Part shown: positions 17,675-26,935 of the stretch, in pieces
Layout: each line of letters begins with the position of its first letter
Position numbering within the stretch: position 1 is the stretch's first letter
Source of the DNA: Mycobacterium genavense ATCC 51234
GTDB taxonomy: Bacteria > Actinomycetota > Actinomycetes > Mycobacteriales > Mycobacteriaceae
DNA length: 64,000 bases
Assembly (NCBI RefSeq): GCF_000526915.1
Contig: NZ_JAGZ01000004.1
Span: 186,001 to 250,000 of the forward strand
Reading direction: 5' to 3'
The notes under the pieces: model-generated
What the model was told of the DNA's origin: nothing
Seen by the model: the letters and a program-made list of their open reading frames with translations, nothing else
Databases searched by the model: none
Position numbers and translations under genes: made by a program

Positions 17675-20083
17675 TTAGCTCCCGGGAGTCAGCATGGCAC
17701 GTAACATAGACAACATCTCCGAGCGTGAGCCGGCGCCGAGCCGGCGGCGAATACGCGCGACGTGATGCTCAACCGTCTTCGCCGAGATGAACGGTCGCGC
17801 GCCGATGTCGCGGTACGGCAACCCCAGCAACAAGAGCTCGGCGACTTCGCGTTCGCGATGCGACAGCGGCGATCCCGACGCCGGCCGATGCGTGGGCGCC
17901 GGGGTCGCATCTTCGGGTTCGTCGCCGGTCGTACCGATGGGAATGTCGTCCGGGGCCGCGCCCAGTTTGAGATCCCGGGCCAGCTGCAGCATCGCTCCGG
18001 ACACCCTGCCGTCGGGGGTTTGGAGCGCGGCCTGCCCGGCCAGCCGGGTCGCGTCCGAGGTCAGCCCGACATGCGACAGCGCCCGGGTCGACGCGGTCAC
18101 CTCGTCGGCGTCGACCTGGTTTACCAGCACCCGAAGCCAGGTGCGCCCGGCGCCCGACAGGGCGTGCGCGAGGATGCTGGTTGCGGCCGCCGCACCGAGG
18201 GCCTGCGCATGAGGGGCCACCAGATCCGGGGCGCTGGCGAGGATTCCCGCGTGCACCCCGGCCCAATGCAGCGGGATCGACCACAACACCGGGTTGCCGA
18301 GCGCCTCCAGCACGGCGAACGCTTGATCCAGGACATGGCGCAGCTGTTCGACCTGGCGTATCCGGGCGGCGCTCACCCACAATTCGCCCAGCGGCAACAG
18401 CGCGAACAAGTCGATGGAGTACTCGGCGAGTACCTCCATACCTGTGTACCAATGCTTTTGCAGCGCTCCGCTGTCACCGCTGCGACGCGCGATCGCCGTC
18501 TGCAGCGCCGCCGCCCACAACGCGTCGCGCCGGCGCAACCCGGCGGGGCCGACCGCGGCGACGTCCGCGCTGGCCGATGGCAGCTGCCCGTCCTGCATCT
18601 TGATCCAGCCGGACAGCAACGTGTGTCGAGCCGCAAACAGCGGGTCGGCGTCGGGGCGTATGGCGCGACCGATCACGCTGCGGGCGCGGACCGGATCGCC
18701 GCCGTGCATCGCGGCCAAGGTCACCAATGAGGCCGGGCTGTCCGGAACGACTTCTCGCACAGTGTATTCGGCCGTGATGGCCTGGCCGAGTTTAGTCATC
18801 GCAACCGGATACGGCTGGTCGATCGTCAGCAGCAGCCCTTCGGCCAGACTGCGCGCGGTACGCGCCGCCATCGTCGGTGGACCGGAATCCTTGAGGCGCA
18901 ACGCCGCCCGCGCCATCGGCAGGTCTCCGGTCGCGACGAGTGCGATCGCGGCGGCCGCTCCGACCACCGCGTCCGAGTGTGGGCCCAGCCAACTGAACAA
19001 TTCCGCAGCCTGATGCGCGTTGCTCTCGTGGGTTGCAACACTGGCCGAAATCCGAACCGCCGCAGCACGTTCGGCGGAATCGGATGAGCCGAGTAGCGTG
19101 TCGGCCAATGCTGCCGCAGCGGCGCAGTCTCCGCTGAGGGCCAGCGCGTCGGCGAGCCGAGATGTCAGGCCCTTGGCGCCGGCATCGACCGCTACCTGGT
19201 AAAGCCTTGCAGCCCCGGTCTTTTCGCAACGCTCCGCCGTGGCTTGCCCGGCAAGGATGGCCGCCAGACGGTCGTCTTTGAGTCCGTGCTCGGCCAGGCA
19301 CAACGCGAACTCCGGCGAAACTGTCGACATGTCGAGTTGTGAACGCAGCAACGCGGTTTCGATATCGCGATGGTGTGCATTGCCGACAACCTGGGCAATC
19401 GCGCCGTGCACCAGCTGTAGGAACTCGGGCCCGTGCGACGGCTCGATCAACCCGCTGGCGTGCGCCCGGTCAACCAGACGGCGTGCATCTGTGGTCGAAA
19501 TGCCCAGTGCTGCAGCCACATCGGCTGCGCCCAGTTCCTGGCTGAGCGACGTGATGAGTAGCGTGTCCAGGTCGGGTTGGTCGAGTCGGCGCAACCGTGC
19601 GATCAGCGCGAAGGTGGCCGTCCGGGCTGGTGAGTGGGTGCCCTTGTCCTCGGATGTTGCGTCCACCAGAAACGGGATTCCCGCGGTGTACGGCAAAAGG
19701 TCTTCGGCGACCGGCAGGGGACCCAGCGATATGCGCGGTTGATCTCGTTCCATCGCCACGGTCAGCTCCCGCAGGCGCTCCTGCGGCTCGCCGGCCACCA
19801 CTGCCGTGGTGCGCGGATCGTCGACCCACTCCATGAGGCTGAATAGGTCGGGATTGCTCAGCAGGTGGGCGTCGTCGATCACCACGGCGGCCTCAGGTGG
19901 GTCCCCGGCCCGGGGTGCGCGGGCGAGCACCGCTATTCCGGCGCCCTGCAGCGCGTCGCGGGCGGCGGTGATGGCGGTGGTCTTGGCGGTCCCGATGCCG
20001 CCGCTGATCAGGAGCTTCACCGGTACTGCCGACGCGTCGGCCAGGGCCTGGAGGACGAGCCCGGCCATGGGGGAGTCGCTCAA
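17675..20083 (-). CDS. iniR: STAND-type LuxR-family regulator of iniBAC
   Basis: Homologous to M. tuberculosis Rv0339c (IniR), a signal-transduction ATPase reported to activate iniBAC under envelope stress and to respond to trehalose. The product is 802 residues. The N-terminal P-loop is GGIGTAKTT (residues 28-36) and Walker B is VVIDDAHLL (67-75). A long helical, TPR-like region follows. The C-terminal LuxR HTH is SHREREVAELLLLGLPYRDIGARPFISAKTVEHHVARIRRRLG in outline (start SHRERE, recognition helix SAKTVEHHVA). The TTG start at 20083 is supported by AGGGGG eight bases upstream. The next ATG (20068) lacks a ribosome site. It is divergent from the Rv0340-like gene and iniBAC, consistent with local control. 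Confidence 0.92.
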   Translation of the reverse strand: MSDSPMAGLVLQALADASAVPVKLLISGGIGTAKTTAITAARDALQGAGIAVLARAPRAGDPPEAAVVIDDAHLLSNPDLFSLMEWVDDPRTTAVVAGEPQERLRELTVAMERDQPRISLGPLPVAEDLLPYTAGIPFLVDATSEDKGTHSPARTATFALIARLRRLDQPDLDTLLITSLSQELGAADVAAALGISTTDARRLVDRAHASGLIEPSHGPEFLQLVHGAIAQVVGNAHHRDIETALLRSQLDMSTVSPEFALCLAEHGLKDDRLAAILAGQATAERCEKTGAARLYQVAVDAGAKGLTSRLADALALSGDCAAAAALADTLLGSSDSAERAAAVRISASVATHESNAHQAAELFSWLGPHSDAVVGAAAAIALVATGDLPMARAALRLKDSGPPTMAARTARSLAEGLLLTIDQPYPVAMTKLGQAITAEYTVREVVPDSPASLVTLAAMHGGDPVRARSVIGRAIRPDADPLFAARHTLLSGWIKMQDGQLPSASADVAAVGPAGLRRRDALWAAALQTAIARRSGDSGALQKHWYTGMEVLAEYSIDLFALLPLGELWVSAARIRQVEQLRHVLDQAFAVLEALGNPVLWSIPLHWAGVHAGILASAPDLVAPHAQALGAAAATSILAHALSGAGRTWLRVLVNQVDADEVTASTRALSHVGLTSDATRLAGQAALQTPDGRVSGAMLQLARDLKLGAAPDDIPIGTTGDEPEDATPAPTHRPASGSPLSHREREVAELLLLGLPYRDIGARPFISAKTVEHHVARIRRRLGAGSRSEMLSMLRAMLTPGS

Positions 20084-20338
20084 GTGACGTACCCCCTATG
20101 GTGCTGCGCTCGTGGTCAGGAGCGGTTTTCCCACCATAGCTGCAGCAACCCCCACACCCGGGTAGCCATCCCTGTAGGGCCGCGATTCCCCTAAAGTAAC
20201 ACCCCCTAATACGGCGGGGCGGCTAGTGGGTTGTGCACCGATCACACCGCTTGGGTGAGCCGATAGCATCGTGGTATTGGCTGGGCGGCTTCTGCGCATG
20301 CCGACGCCAAGGGGGAGAGCGGCAAGGAGGTGCGCCCG
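20084..20338. promoter_or_regulatory. Divergent iniR / Rv0340-like promoter region
   Basis: This 255-bp gap has two direct CCCCTAA copies (20188-20194 and 20203-20209), start to start 15 bp apart. The same heptamer occurs twice upstream of iniB. An AAGGAGG ribosome site (20324-20330) serves the ATG at 20339. The motif may be an operator or part of a promoter; no binding assay is implied. Confidence 0.45.
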
Positions 20339-20878
20339 ATGGCAAACTCACTGCTCGACTTCGTGATCTCGCTGGTGCGCGACCCAGATGCCGCGGCGCG
20401 CTACGCGGCCAACCCCGCGCAGTCCATCGCAGACGCCCACCTTACCGATGTGACCAGCGCCGATGTGAACAATCTAATTCCTGTGGTGAAGGATTCGCTG
20501 TCGATGGGCGCTCCGGCCTCCCCCGCCTCTGGCGTGTCGACCCCCGATCACGCAAATGTCTGGGCAAGCGGCGCGGCCGCGGCGGCGCTCGACGCGTTCA
20601 CTCCGCACATCCCCGCTGGGGTGGTCGATTCGCACGGGCCGGCGGCCGGGGTAATCCATCCGCCGGCCACCCCGGCACCCGATCAACCACCGGTCGGGGT
20701 GCGACCACTGGGCCTGGACGTTCCCCGCCCATCGGTGCAGCTCACCGCGGCTGAAACGCCGGACACCCCGGCCGATCACGGTGATCTCCCCGCGCACGAC
20801 CCGGGTCTGTGGGACCACCAGGTCGTCCACCCTCACCCCGGTGAGCCGCAGCACCACGACTTCGGCCTGCACGGCTGA
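20339..20878 (+). CDS. IniB-N-domain protein, Rv0340-like
   Basis: The product is 179 residues with no known function. The ATG at 20339 has an ideal AAGGAGG eight bases upstream. The first ~55 residues (LLDFVISLVRDPDAAARYAAN, SIADAHLTDVTSADVNNLIPVV) are clearly paralogous to the IniB N-terminus, with the same hydrophobic helix, DPDAA core and a second short helix. The remainder is Pro/His-rich and probably disordered, ending in a His-rich stretch (HPHPGEPQHHDFGLHG). There is no signal peptide of standard type. Its position between iniR and iniB matches Rv0340 in M. tuberculosis, and it likely belongs to the same stress regulon. Confidence 0.82.
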   Translation: MANSLLDFVISLVRDPDAAARYAANPAQSIADAHLTDVTSADVNNLIPVVKDSLSMGAPASPASGVSTPDHANVWASGAAAAALDAFTPHIPAGVVDSHGPAAGVIHPPATPAPDQPPVGVRPLGLDVPRPSVQLTAAETPDTPADHGDLPAHDPGLWDHQVVHPHPGEPQHHDFGLHG

Positions 20879-21101
20879 CATTTATCGTTCTGAACAGCGC
20901 GAGTGCCGTCCGATAGGGGCATTCCTGGCGTTGTTCCTAGGGTCCCGAGAAATCCCCTAATCCCCTAACGGAGTTGCCCTGCGGATCCCGATGAGGTCCC
21001 GAGCAGGCGGGGGATCCGTCCCCGATTCCGAGCAGTGGCGGGATCCATAGCGTGGATTGCAGGACGCCGGTCGATCCGGCGCAGGGGATTGAAGGGGAAT
21101 C
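20879..21101 (+). promoter_or_regulatory. iniB upstream region with paired CCCCTAA motifs
   Basis: Two direct CCCCTAA copies lie at 20954-20960 and 20962-20968, and an inverted TAGGGG at 20914-20919. The ribosome site GAAGGGGAA lies just before the ATG at 21102. In M. tuberculosis the iniBAC promoter, inducible by cell-wall inhibitors, lies at the equivalent place. Confidence 0.5.
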
Positions 21102-23499
21102 ATGATGGACCGGCTGATCCAATACATCCTGGATTTGTTTGCCAACCCGGACGCGGCCCGCGCTTTCGTCGCGGGCCCTGGGCAGGCCATGACCGATGCA
21201 GGCCTGATCAACGTGGCGCCGGAGGAGTTCTCCTCTGCGGTGGCCAGCGCGTTGCCGGGTCTGCCCCTGGGCGCGGGCGACCCGATCGGCGGGTTGCAGC
21301 AGGTGCTCACCGACCAGTACGGCTTTGCCCCGGGATATGGCGGATACGACCAGGGCTATGGCTACGACTCAGGCTATGGCTATGACCCCGGCTATGGGGG
21401 ATACGACCCGGGCTACGGGTACGGTCTCGGCCTTGTCGGTGCGGTTGCCCAGGATGCGGGCGTCCTGGTCGGTGACGCGGTTGCCCCGGTTCGACGGCGC
21501 CGGCGCGGTGCTGGGACTGGGCAGCGCGATCGTCGCCGACGTGGGTGGCGGACTGCTCGGTGCTGTCGACGCCGGACTGTACGGCGGGCTCGGATTCCAG
21601 ACGGACGGCTGGGGCGGATATGGTCCCGGTTTCGGCCCTGGTTGGGGCGGTTTGCACCCGGGCTGGGGGCACGGTTGGAGTGATCGGCCTGGTTGGGGAT
21701 ACGGTTGGGGTGATCGGCACGGTTGGGGCGACGGACGTCCCGGCTGGGGGCATGGCTGGGGTCCCGATTGGGGCGGTACAGGCTGGGGCGGATTCCGGCC
21801 CGGCCTTGGTGAATTCGGCCACGGCACCGGCTTCGGTGGCGAGTTTGGACTGGGCGTCGGGTTCAACGCCGGGCTGGGCCTTGGTGGTGGTTTCGGCGGT
21901 CACACCGGCTTTGGTCTTGGCGGCCTGACCGGCATCGGTTTGGGTGCCCCGACCGGTTTCGGCGGCCGCGCCGGTCTTGGTTTCGGCGGCGACACCGGTC
22001 TGGGCCTGGGTGGACACACCGGTTTCGGGTTGGCCAGTGAGGTCGCCCTGGGCGGTCGCGCGGGTCTCGGACTCGGTGGCGAGGCTGGTCTCGGTGGTCG
22101 TGCCGGGTTCGGCGAAAGTGTTGGGCTGCGGGCGGGCGGTGGGCTCGAGGGCGGCGTTGCGCTCGGTGGCCATGCGGGTCTTAGGGGCGAGGCTGGTTCG
22201 GGCGGTCGCGCCGCCGTCGGCGCTGGATTCAACGGCAACGCCGGCATTGGCGGAGGTGTCGGCCCGGGTAGCCACGCGGGCGTCGACCTGAGGGGCGAAG
22301 CCGGCGCGGGCTTTGGTGGCCAGGCCGGTGGCGGCCTCGGCAACGGAGTTGGCGGAGGTAGCCAGCTCGGTGCCGGTGGTCAGGCCGGTCTGGGTGGTCA
22401 AGCGGCTCTGGCGAGCCAGGCGGGATTCGGCGCCGGCGGTGGACTGGCCGGCGGCACCAATCTCGGCAACCAAGCCGGCTTCGGCTGACAGGCGGCACTG
22501 GCGAGCCCGACAAGTTTCGGAGCCGGCAGCCAGCTCGCGGGGGCCGGCAATGCCGGTGCACTCGCCGGCGTGGGCGGTAATGCGGCGCTGGGCACCAGCG
22601 GTCAGGCGGGGTTGATCGCTAGCGAGGGCGCCGCGCTGAACGGCGCCGCTACTCCTCACGTGGCCGGCCCGCTGGGTGACATCGGCGTCGGCGGGCAGGG
22701 CGGTGCCGCCGCGGCCGGCGGCGCGGGACTCGGTATCGGCGGGGCACGCGGCAGCGCCACGTTGAGCGGTGAGAGCGGGCTGGGGGGCCACGCGACGCCG
22801 CAATCCGCCGCCGTTGCCGGCGGCGCGGGCCTTGGCAGCCACGCCGAAGTCGGAGCCGACGGCGCAGGGATCGGCGGTCACGCCGGAGCCGGCGGTGCCG
22901 CCGGCGCGGGCGGTGGTTTCCCGGGCGGAGCGGCCGGCGGCGGCCTCAATGGTGGCTTTAACGCGGGTTCCGGCGGCGGCCTCAACGGCGGCCTCAACGC
23001 GGGCGCCGGTGGCGGCGCTCACGGCGGAATTCTCGGCCAGGAGGGTGCGACGCTCGCCGGCAGCGGTGGCGCCGGCGCTCACGGCCAAGCCGGGCCCGCT
23101 GGACAAGGCCCGGCGGTTCACGGCGGCGGTGGCGCCGCAGACGGCGTCGGTGCTCACGCCACCCCGCCGTCGCACCCCGGCTCCGTCTTCCAGGGCGGCG
23201 GCCACGGCGGCGTGGGCGGACCGGTGATCCACGAGCCGGCGCAGCAGACTCCGGTTCAGCATTCGCCGGCGCAGGTACAACATTCGCCGATTGAGCACTC
23301 GCCCGCACCGATACACTCGCCGGCACCGGTTCAGCATTCGCCTGCGCCGGTTCAGCATTCACCGGCTCCGGTCGAGCATGCTCCGGCGCCGCACAGCCCG
23401 TCGGTATTCGAAGGCACTCCGCACGCTCCGGCCCCGGTGCACGCACCGGCTCCGGCGCCTCACCCGTCGCCCTCTCACGTCGGGGGCCCGCCCGGGTAA
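21102..23499 (+). CDS. iniB: IniB, Gly/Ala-rich envelope-stress protein (one frameshift, one in-frame stop)
   Basis: First gene of iniBAC, induced by cell-wall inhibitors in relatives. The N-terminal domain (MDRLIQYILDLFANPDAARAF in outline) is the conserved IniB module. Then come a Tyr-rich block (GYGGYDQGYGYDSGYGYD), a Trp-rich block (GWGHGWSDRPGWGYGW) and a very long Gly/Ala repeat region. SGQAGLIASEGAALNGAA is strongly IniB-specific. The C-terminus is a QHSPAPV-type Pro/His repeat. Two lesions are visible: a one-base gain in CCCC at 21484-21487 (removing it gives GDAVARFDGAGAVLGLG), and a TGA at 22486-22488 in an otherwise continuous frame (QAGFG-stop-QAALAS). Read through both, the protein is about 799 residues, much longer than the 479 recalled for M. 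tuberculosis. Confidence 0.8.
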
Positions 23500-23517
23500 C
23501 GCGCGGATATAGCTGAA

Positions 23518-23543
23518 CGGCGGGGATCTGGTGATCCCCGCCG
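23518..23543 (+). other. Strong stem-loop between iniB and iniA
   Basis: CGGCGGGGATC-TGGT-GATCCCCGCCG is a perfect 11-bp stem with a 4-base loop, beginning 18 bp after the iniB stop. No U-run follows, so it is more likely an RNA-processing, stability or attenuation element than a simple terminator. It includes the GTG at 23531 that could otherwise be taken as the iniA start. Confidence 0.7.
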
Positions 23544-23590
23544 ATTCGCGCGCATACCGTAATCACAGATGCGAGAAAGTGGGAACCGCG

Positions 23591-25433
23591 GTGACTCAGG
23601 CCAGTGATCCGACGCGCGTCAGCGTGATCGTCGAGCTGATCGACCACACCCTCGCCATCGCCGAACTCAACGACCGCAATAACCTCGTGCAGCGACTGGC
23701 GCGCGCCCGCGAGCGCATCACCGATCCGCGGATCCGGGTGGTAATCGCCGGCCAGCTCAAACAGGGCAAGAGCCAACTACTCAACTCGTTGCTCAACCTG
23801 CCGGTCGCGCGGGTGGGCGACGACGAGGCGACCGTGGTCATCACCGTCGTCAGCCACGGCGACCCACCGTCGGCCCGGCTGATCGTGGCCGCCGGACCTA
23901 ACGGCGAATCCACTCCCGTCGACATCCCGATCGACGACATCAACACCGACCTGCGCCGGGCGCCGCAAGCCGGCAACCGCGAAGTGCTGCGTGTCGAGAT
24001 CGCCGCGCCCAGCCCGCTGCTGCAAGGTGGGCTGACATTCATCGACACCCCGGGCGTGGGCGGCCACGGGCAGCCGCACCTGTCGGCGACGCTGGGACTG
24101 CTGCCCAACGCGGATGCGCTGATCATGGTCAGCGACACCAGCCAAGAGCTGACCGAACCGGAGATGTGGTTCATCCGGCAGGCGCACCGCATCTGCCCGG
24201 TCGCGGTGTTGGCGGCCACCAAGACCGACCTCTACCCACACTGGCGCGAGATCGTCGACGCCAACACCGCACACCTGCAGCGCGCCGGCGTGCCGACACC
24301 TATCCTGCCCGTCTCGTCGCTACTGCGCAGCCACGCCGTGACGGCCAACGACACCGAACTCAACGAGGAGTCCAATTTCCCGGCCATCGTCAAGTTCCTC
24401 GGCGAACGGGTGCTCACCCGCGAGACCGACCGGGTACGCGACGAGGTCGTTCGCAATATCCGTTCTGCCGCAGAACAATTGACGATGGCTGCGGGTTCCG
24501 AACTCGCGGTCGTCAACGATCCCGGGTTGCGCGAACGGCTCGCCGAAGACCTGGAGCGGCGCAAGTGCGACGCGCTGGGACGCACTGGAGCAGACCGCGC
24601 TGTGGCAGCAGGTGCTCAACGACGGATTCACCGACCTGAGCACCGATGTCGACCACGACATGCGGGCCCGGTTCCGTGCGCTCACCGAGGACATCGAGCG
24701 CCAGATCGATTCGTGCGACCCGACCCGGCATTGGGCCGAGATCGGCAGCGACGTCGAGGAAGCCGTCGCCACCGCGGTCGGGGACAACTTCGTGTGGGCC
24801 TATCAACGCGCCGAGGAACTGGCCGACGACGTCGCGAATTCGTTCGCCGCGGCGGGGCTGGACTCGGTGCTGACTCCCGAGCTGAGCCAGCGCGCGATGG
24901 GTGCAGACTTCGGTCAGCTCAAATCGGTGTCCGACCTGGAGTCCAAGCCCGCCGGCAGGGGCCAGAAGATGGTCAGTGGATTGCGCGGCTCCTACGGCGG
25001 CGTGGTGATGATCGGCATGTTGTCCTCGGTGGCGGGCCTGGGCCTGTTCAACCCGTTGTCCGTGGGCGCCGGGTTGATCCTGGGTCGGATGGCCTACAAG
25101 GAGGACAAGGAGAACCGGCTGCTGCGGGCGCGCGCGGAGGCCAAGACGAATGTGCGACGGTTCGTCGACGACGCCTCGTTCGTGGTGGGCAAGGAATCTC
25201 GCGACCGGCTCAAGGTCATCCACCGCACGCTGCGCGACCATTACCGCGACATCGCCAACGAGATCTCCCGGTCGCTCAACGAGTCTCTGCAGTCGACCAT
25301 CGCCGCGGCGCACGTGGAAGAAGCCGAACGCGAAACCAAGATCCGTGAACTCGAGCGGCAGTTGAATATCCTCAACCAGGTCACCGACAATGTGGACAAA
25401 CTGACGCCGCCGGTGACCGTAGGACGGGTGTGA
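23591..25433 (+). CDS. iniA: IniA, dynamin-like GTPase (single frameshift)
   Basis: IniA is a bacterial dynamin-like protein that binds GTP and remodels membranes; it is linked to isoniazid/ethambutol tolerance. The G1 motif is AGQLKQGKSQ, G3 is DTPGVGG and G4 is TKTD, followed by a helical stalk. A hydrophobic pair (GGVVMIGMLSSVAGLGLF, SVGAGLILGRMAY) is the membrane paddle, then C-terminal coiled coil (IRELERQLNILNQV). The frame shifts at GGG 24577-24579; dropping one G gives RRKCDALDALEQTALWQQ, which matches the family. The start is ambiguous: GTG 23591 (MTQASDPTRVSV) is chosen because the upstream GTG at 23531 lies inside a strong hairpin, although M. tuberculosis annotation uses an equivalent upstream start. 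It overlaps iniC by 4 bp. Confidence 0.87.
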
Positions 25434-26935
25434 GCACTAGTGATCGAGTCCGTGCGATTTTGGGCGGGACCATCCAGGCCTACCGTGGGGAGCCGGCGTT
25501 CCGGAACCGGCCCGAGGTCTTCTACGAACTGGACCGCATCGGCGCGCGGCTGAACGAGCCCATCCGCATCGCCCTGGCCGGCACGCTCAAGGCCGGAAAG
25601 TCCACTCTGCTCAACGCTTTGGTCGGTCAAGACGTCGCCCCGACCGACGCGACCGAGGCCACCCGCATCGTGACCTGGTTCCGGCACGGGCCCACCCCGA
25701 AGGTCACCGCAAACCATTGGGGCGGAAGGCATTCCAATGTACCGATCAACCACAGCTCGGGGCTGACGTTCGACTTTCGCGCGCTAGACGCTGCCGACGT
25801 GGCCGACCTGGATGTGCAGTGGCCCGCCGAGGAGCTGGTCGACATGACCATCGCCGACACCCCGGGCACGTCGTCGCTGACGCGGGAGGCCTCCGAGCGC
25901 ACGCTGCACCTGCTGGTGCCCCCCGACGGGGTGCCGCGGGTGGACGCCGTGGTCTTCTTGCTGCGCACCCTCAACGCCGCAGATATCGCTCTGCTCAAGC
26001 AGATTGGGCAACTCGTCGGCGGGTCGGCGGGCGCGCTGGGCATCATCGGCGTGGCGTCGCGCGCCGACGAGATCGGTGCGGGCCGGATCGACGCGATGCA
26101 GTCGGCGGCCGACGTGGCGCAGCGCTTCACCAAGGAGATGAATGACACGGGCATCTGCCAAGCGGTGGTCCCGGTGTCGGGGCTGCTGGCGCTGACCGCC
26201 CGCACGTTGCGGCAAAGCGAGTTCATCGCGTTGCAGAAGCTTGCTGCCGCCGACAGGGCCGAGCTGAGCAAGGCCATGCTGAGCGTGGATCGCTTTGTGC
26301 GCGTAGAGAGCTCGCTGCCCGTCGACGCGGCGACGCGCGCGCAGCTGCTGGACCGGTTCGGCATGTTCGGGTTGCGGATTGCACTCGCCGTGCTGGCCGC
26401 CGGTGTCGCCGACGCGGCAGGGCTGGCCGACGAACTGCTGGAGCACAGCGGTCTGGTGGCGCTAGGCGAGGTGATCGATCAGCAATTCGCGCAGCGGTCC
26501 GACATGCTCAAGGCGCACACCGCGCTGGTGTCACTGCGCCGGTTCGTGGAGGCGTTCCCGATCGTGGCGACGCCGTATGTCATCGCCGACATCGACCCGC
26601 TGCTGGCCGACACCCACGCTTTCGAGGAGCTGCGGTTGCTCAGCCAATTGTCTTCTCGCTCAATCTCTTTGAATGCCGAAGAGTTCGCATCGTTGCGCCG
26701 AGTGATCGGCGGATCGGGCACTGGCCCGGCCAGCAGACTGGGTCTGGACCCTGAGGACACCGACCCCAACGAGGGTCCGCGGGCCGCATTCGCCGCGGCG
26801 CAACGCTGGTGGCGCCGGGCCGAGCATCCGCTCAACGACCCGTTCACCACCAGGGCTTGCCGTGCCGCGCTGCGCAGCGCCGAGGCGATGGTGGCCGAAT
26901 TCGCCGCGCACGACGCCAACATCCGGGCTCAGTAA
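25430..26935 (+). CDS. iniC: IniC, dynamin-like GTPase
   Basis: IniC is the third gene of the operon and a second dynamin-like protein that may act with IniA. The GTG start overlaps the iniA stop (GTGA), indicating translational coupling. The product is 501 residues, close to the M. tuberculosis protein. G1 is AGTLKAGKST (about residues 50-59), the switch region has PTDATEATRIVTWF, G3 is DTPGTSS and a G4-like segment is GVASRADEIG. The C-terminal half is helical with no clear transmembrane pair, so IniC may be peripheral or depend on IniA for membrane contact (inference). The last 7 bp overlap the end of the convergent Hsp70-like gene. Confidence 0.95.
   Translation: MSTSDRVRAILGGTIQAYRGEPAFRNRPEVFYELDRIGARLNEPIRIALAGTLKAGKSTLLNALVGQDVAPTDATEATRIVTWFRHGPTPKVTANHWGGRHSNVPINHSSGLTFDFRALDAADVADLDVQWPAEELVDMTIADTPGTSSLTREASERTLHLLVPPDGVPRVDAVVFLLRTLNAADIALLKQIGQLVGGSAGALGIIGVASRADEIGAGRIDAMQSAADVAQRFTKEMNDTGICQAVVPVSGLLALTARTLRQSEFIALQKLAAADRAELSKAMLSVDRFVRVESSLPVDAATRAQLLDRFGMFGLRIALAVLAAGVADAAGLADELLEHSGLVALGEVIDQQFAQRSDMLKAHTALVSLRRFVEAFPIVATPYVIADIDPLLADTHAFEELRLLSQLSSRSISLNAEEFASLRRVIGGSGTGPASRLGLDPEDTDPNEGPRAAFAAAQRWWRRAEHPLNDPFTTRACRAALRSAEAMVAEFAAHDANIRAQ

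Noticed and set aside
21307..23358. A 683-codon minus-strand open frame opposite iniB.
   Set aside because: It is a low-complexity complement of the Gly/Ala repeats with no domain or ribosome site.
23531..23590. Upstream GTG as the iniA start.
   Set aside because: It sits in the loop of a perfect 11-bp hairpin; the next GTG (23591) begins the well-conserved part. Not fully excluded, since a similar start is annotated in M. tuberculosis.
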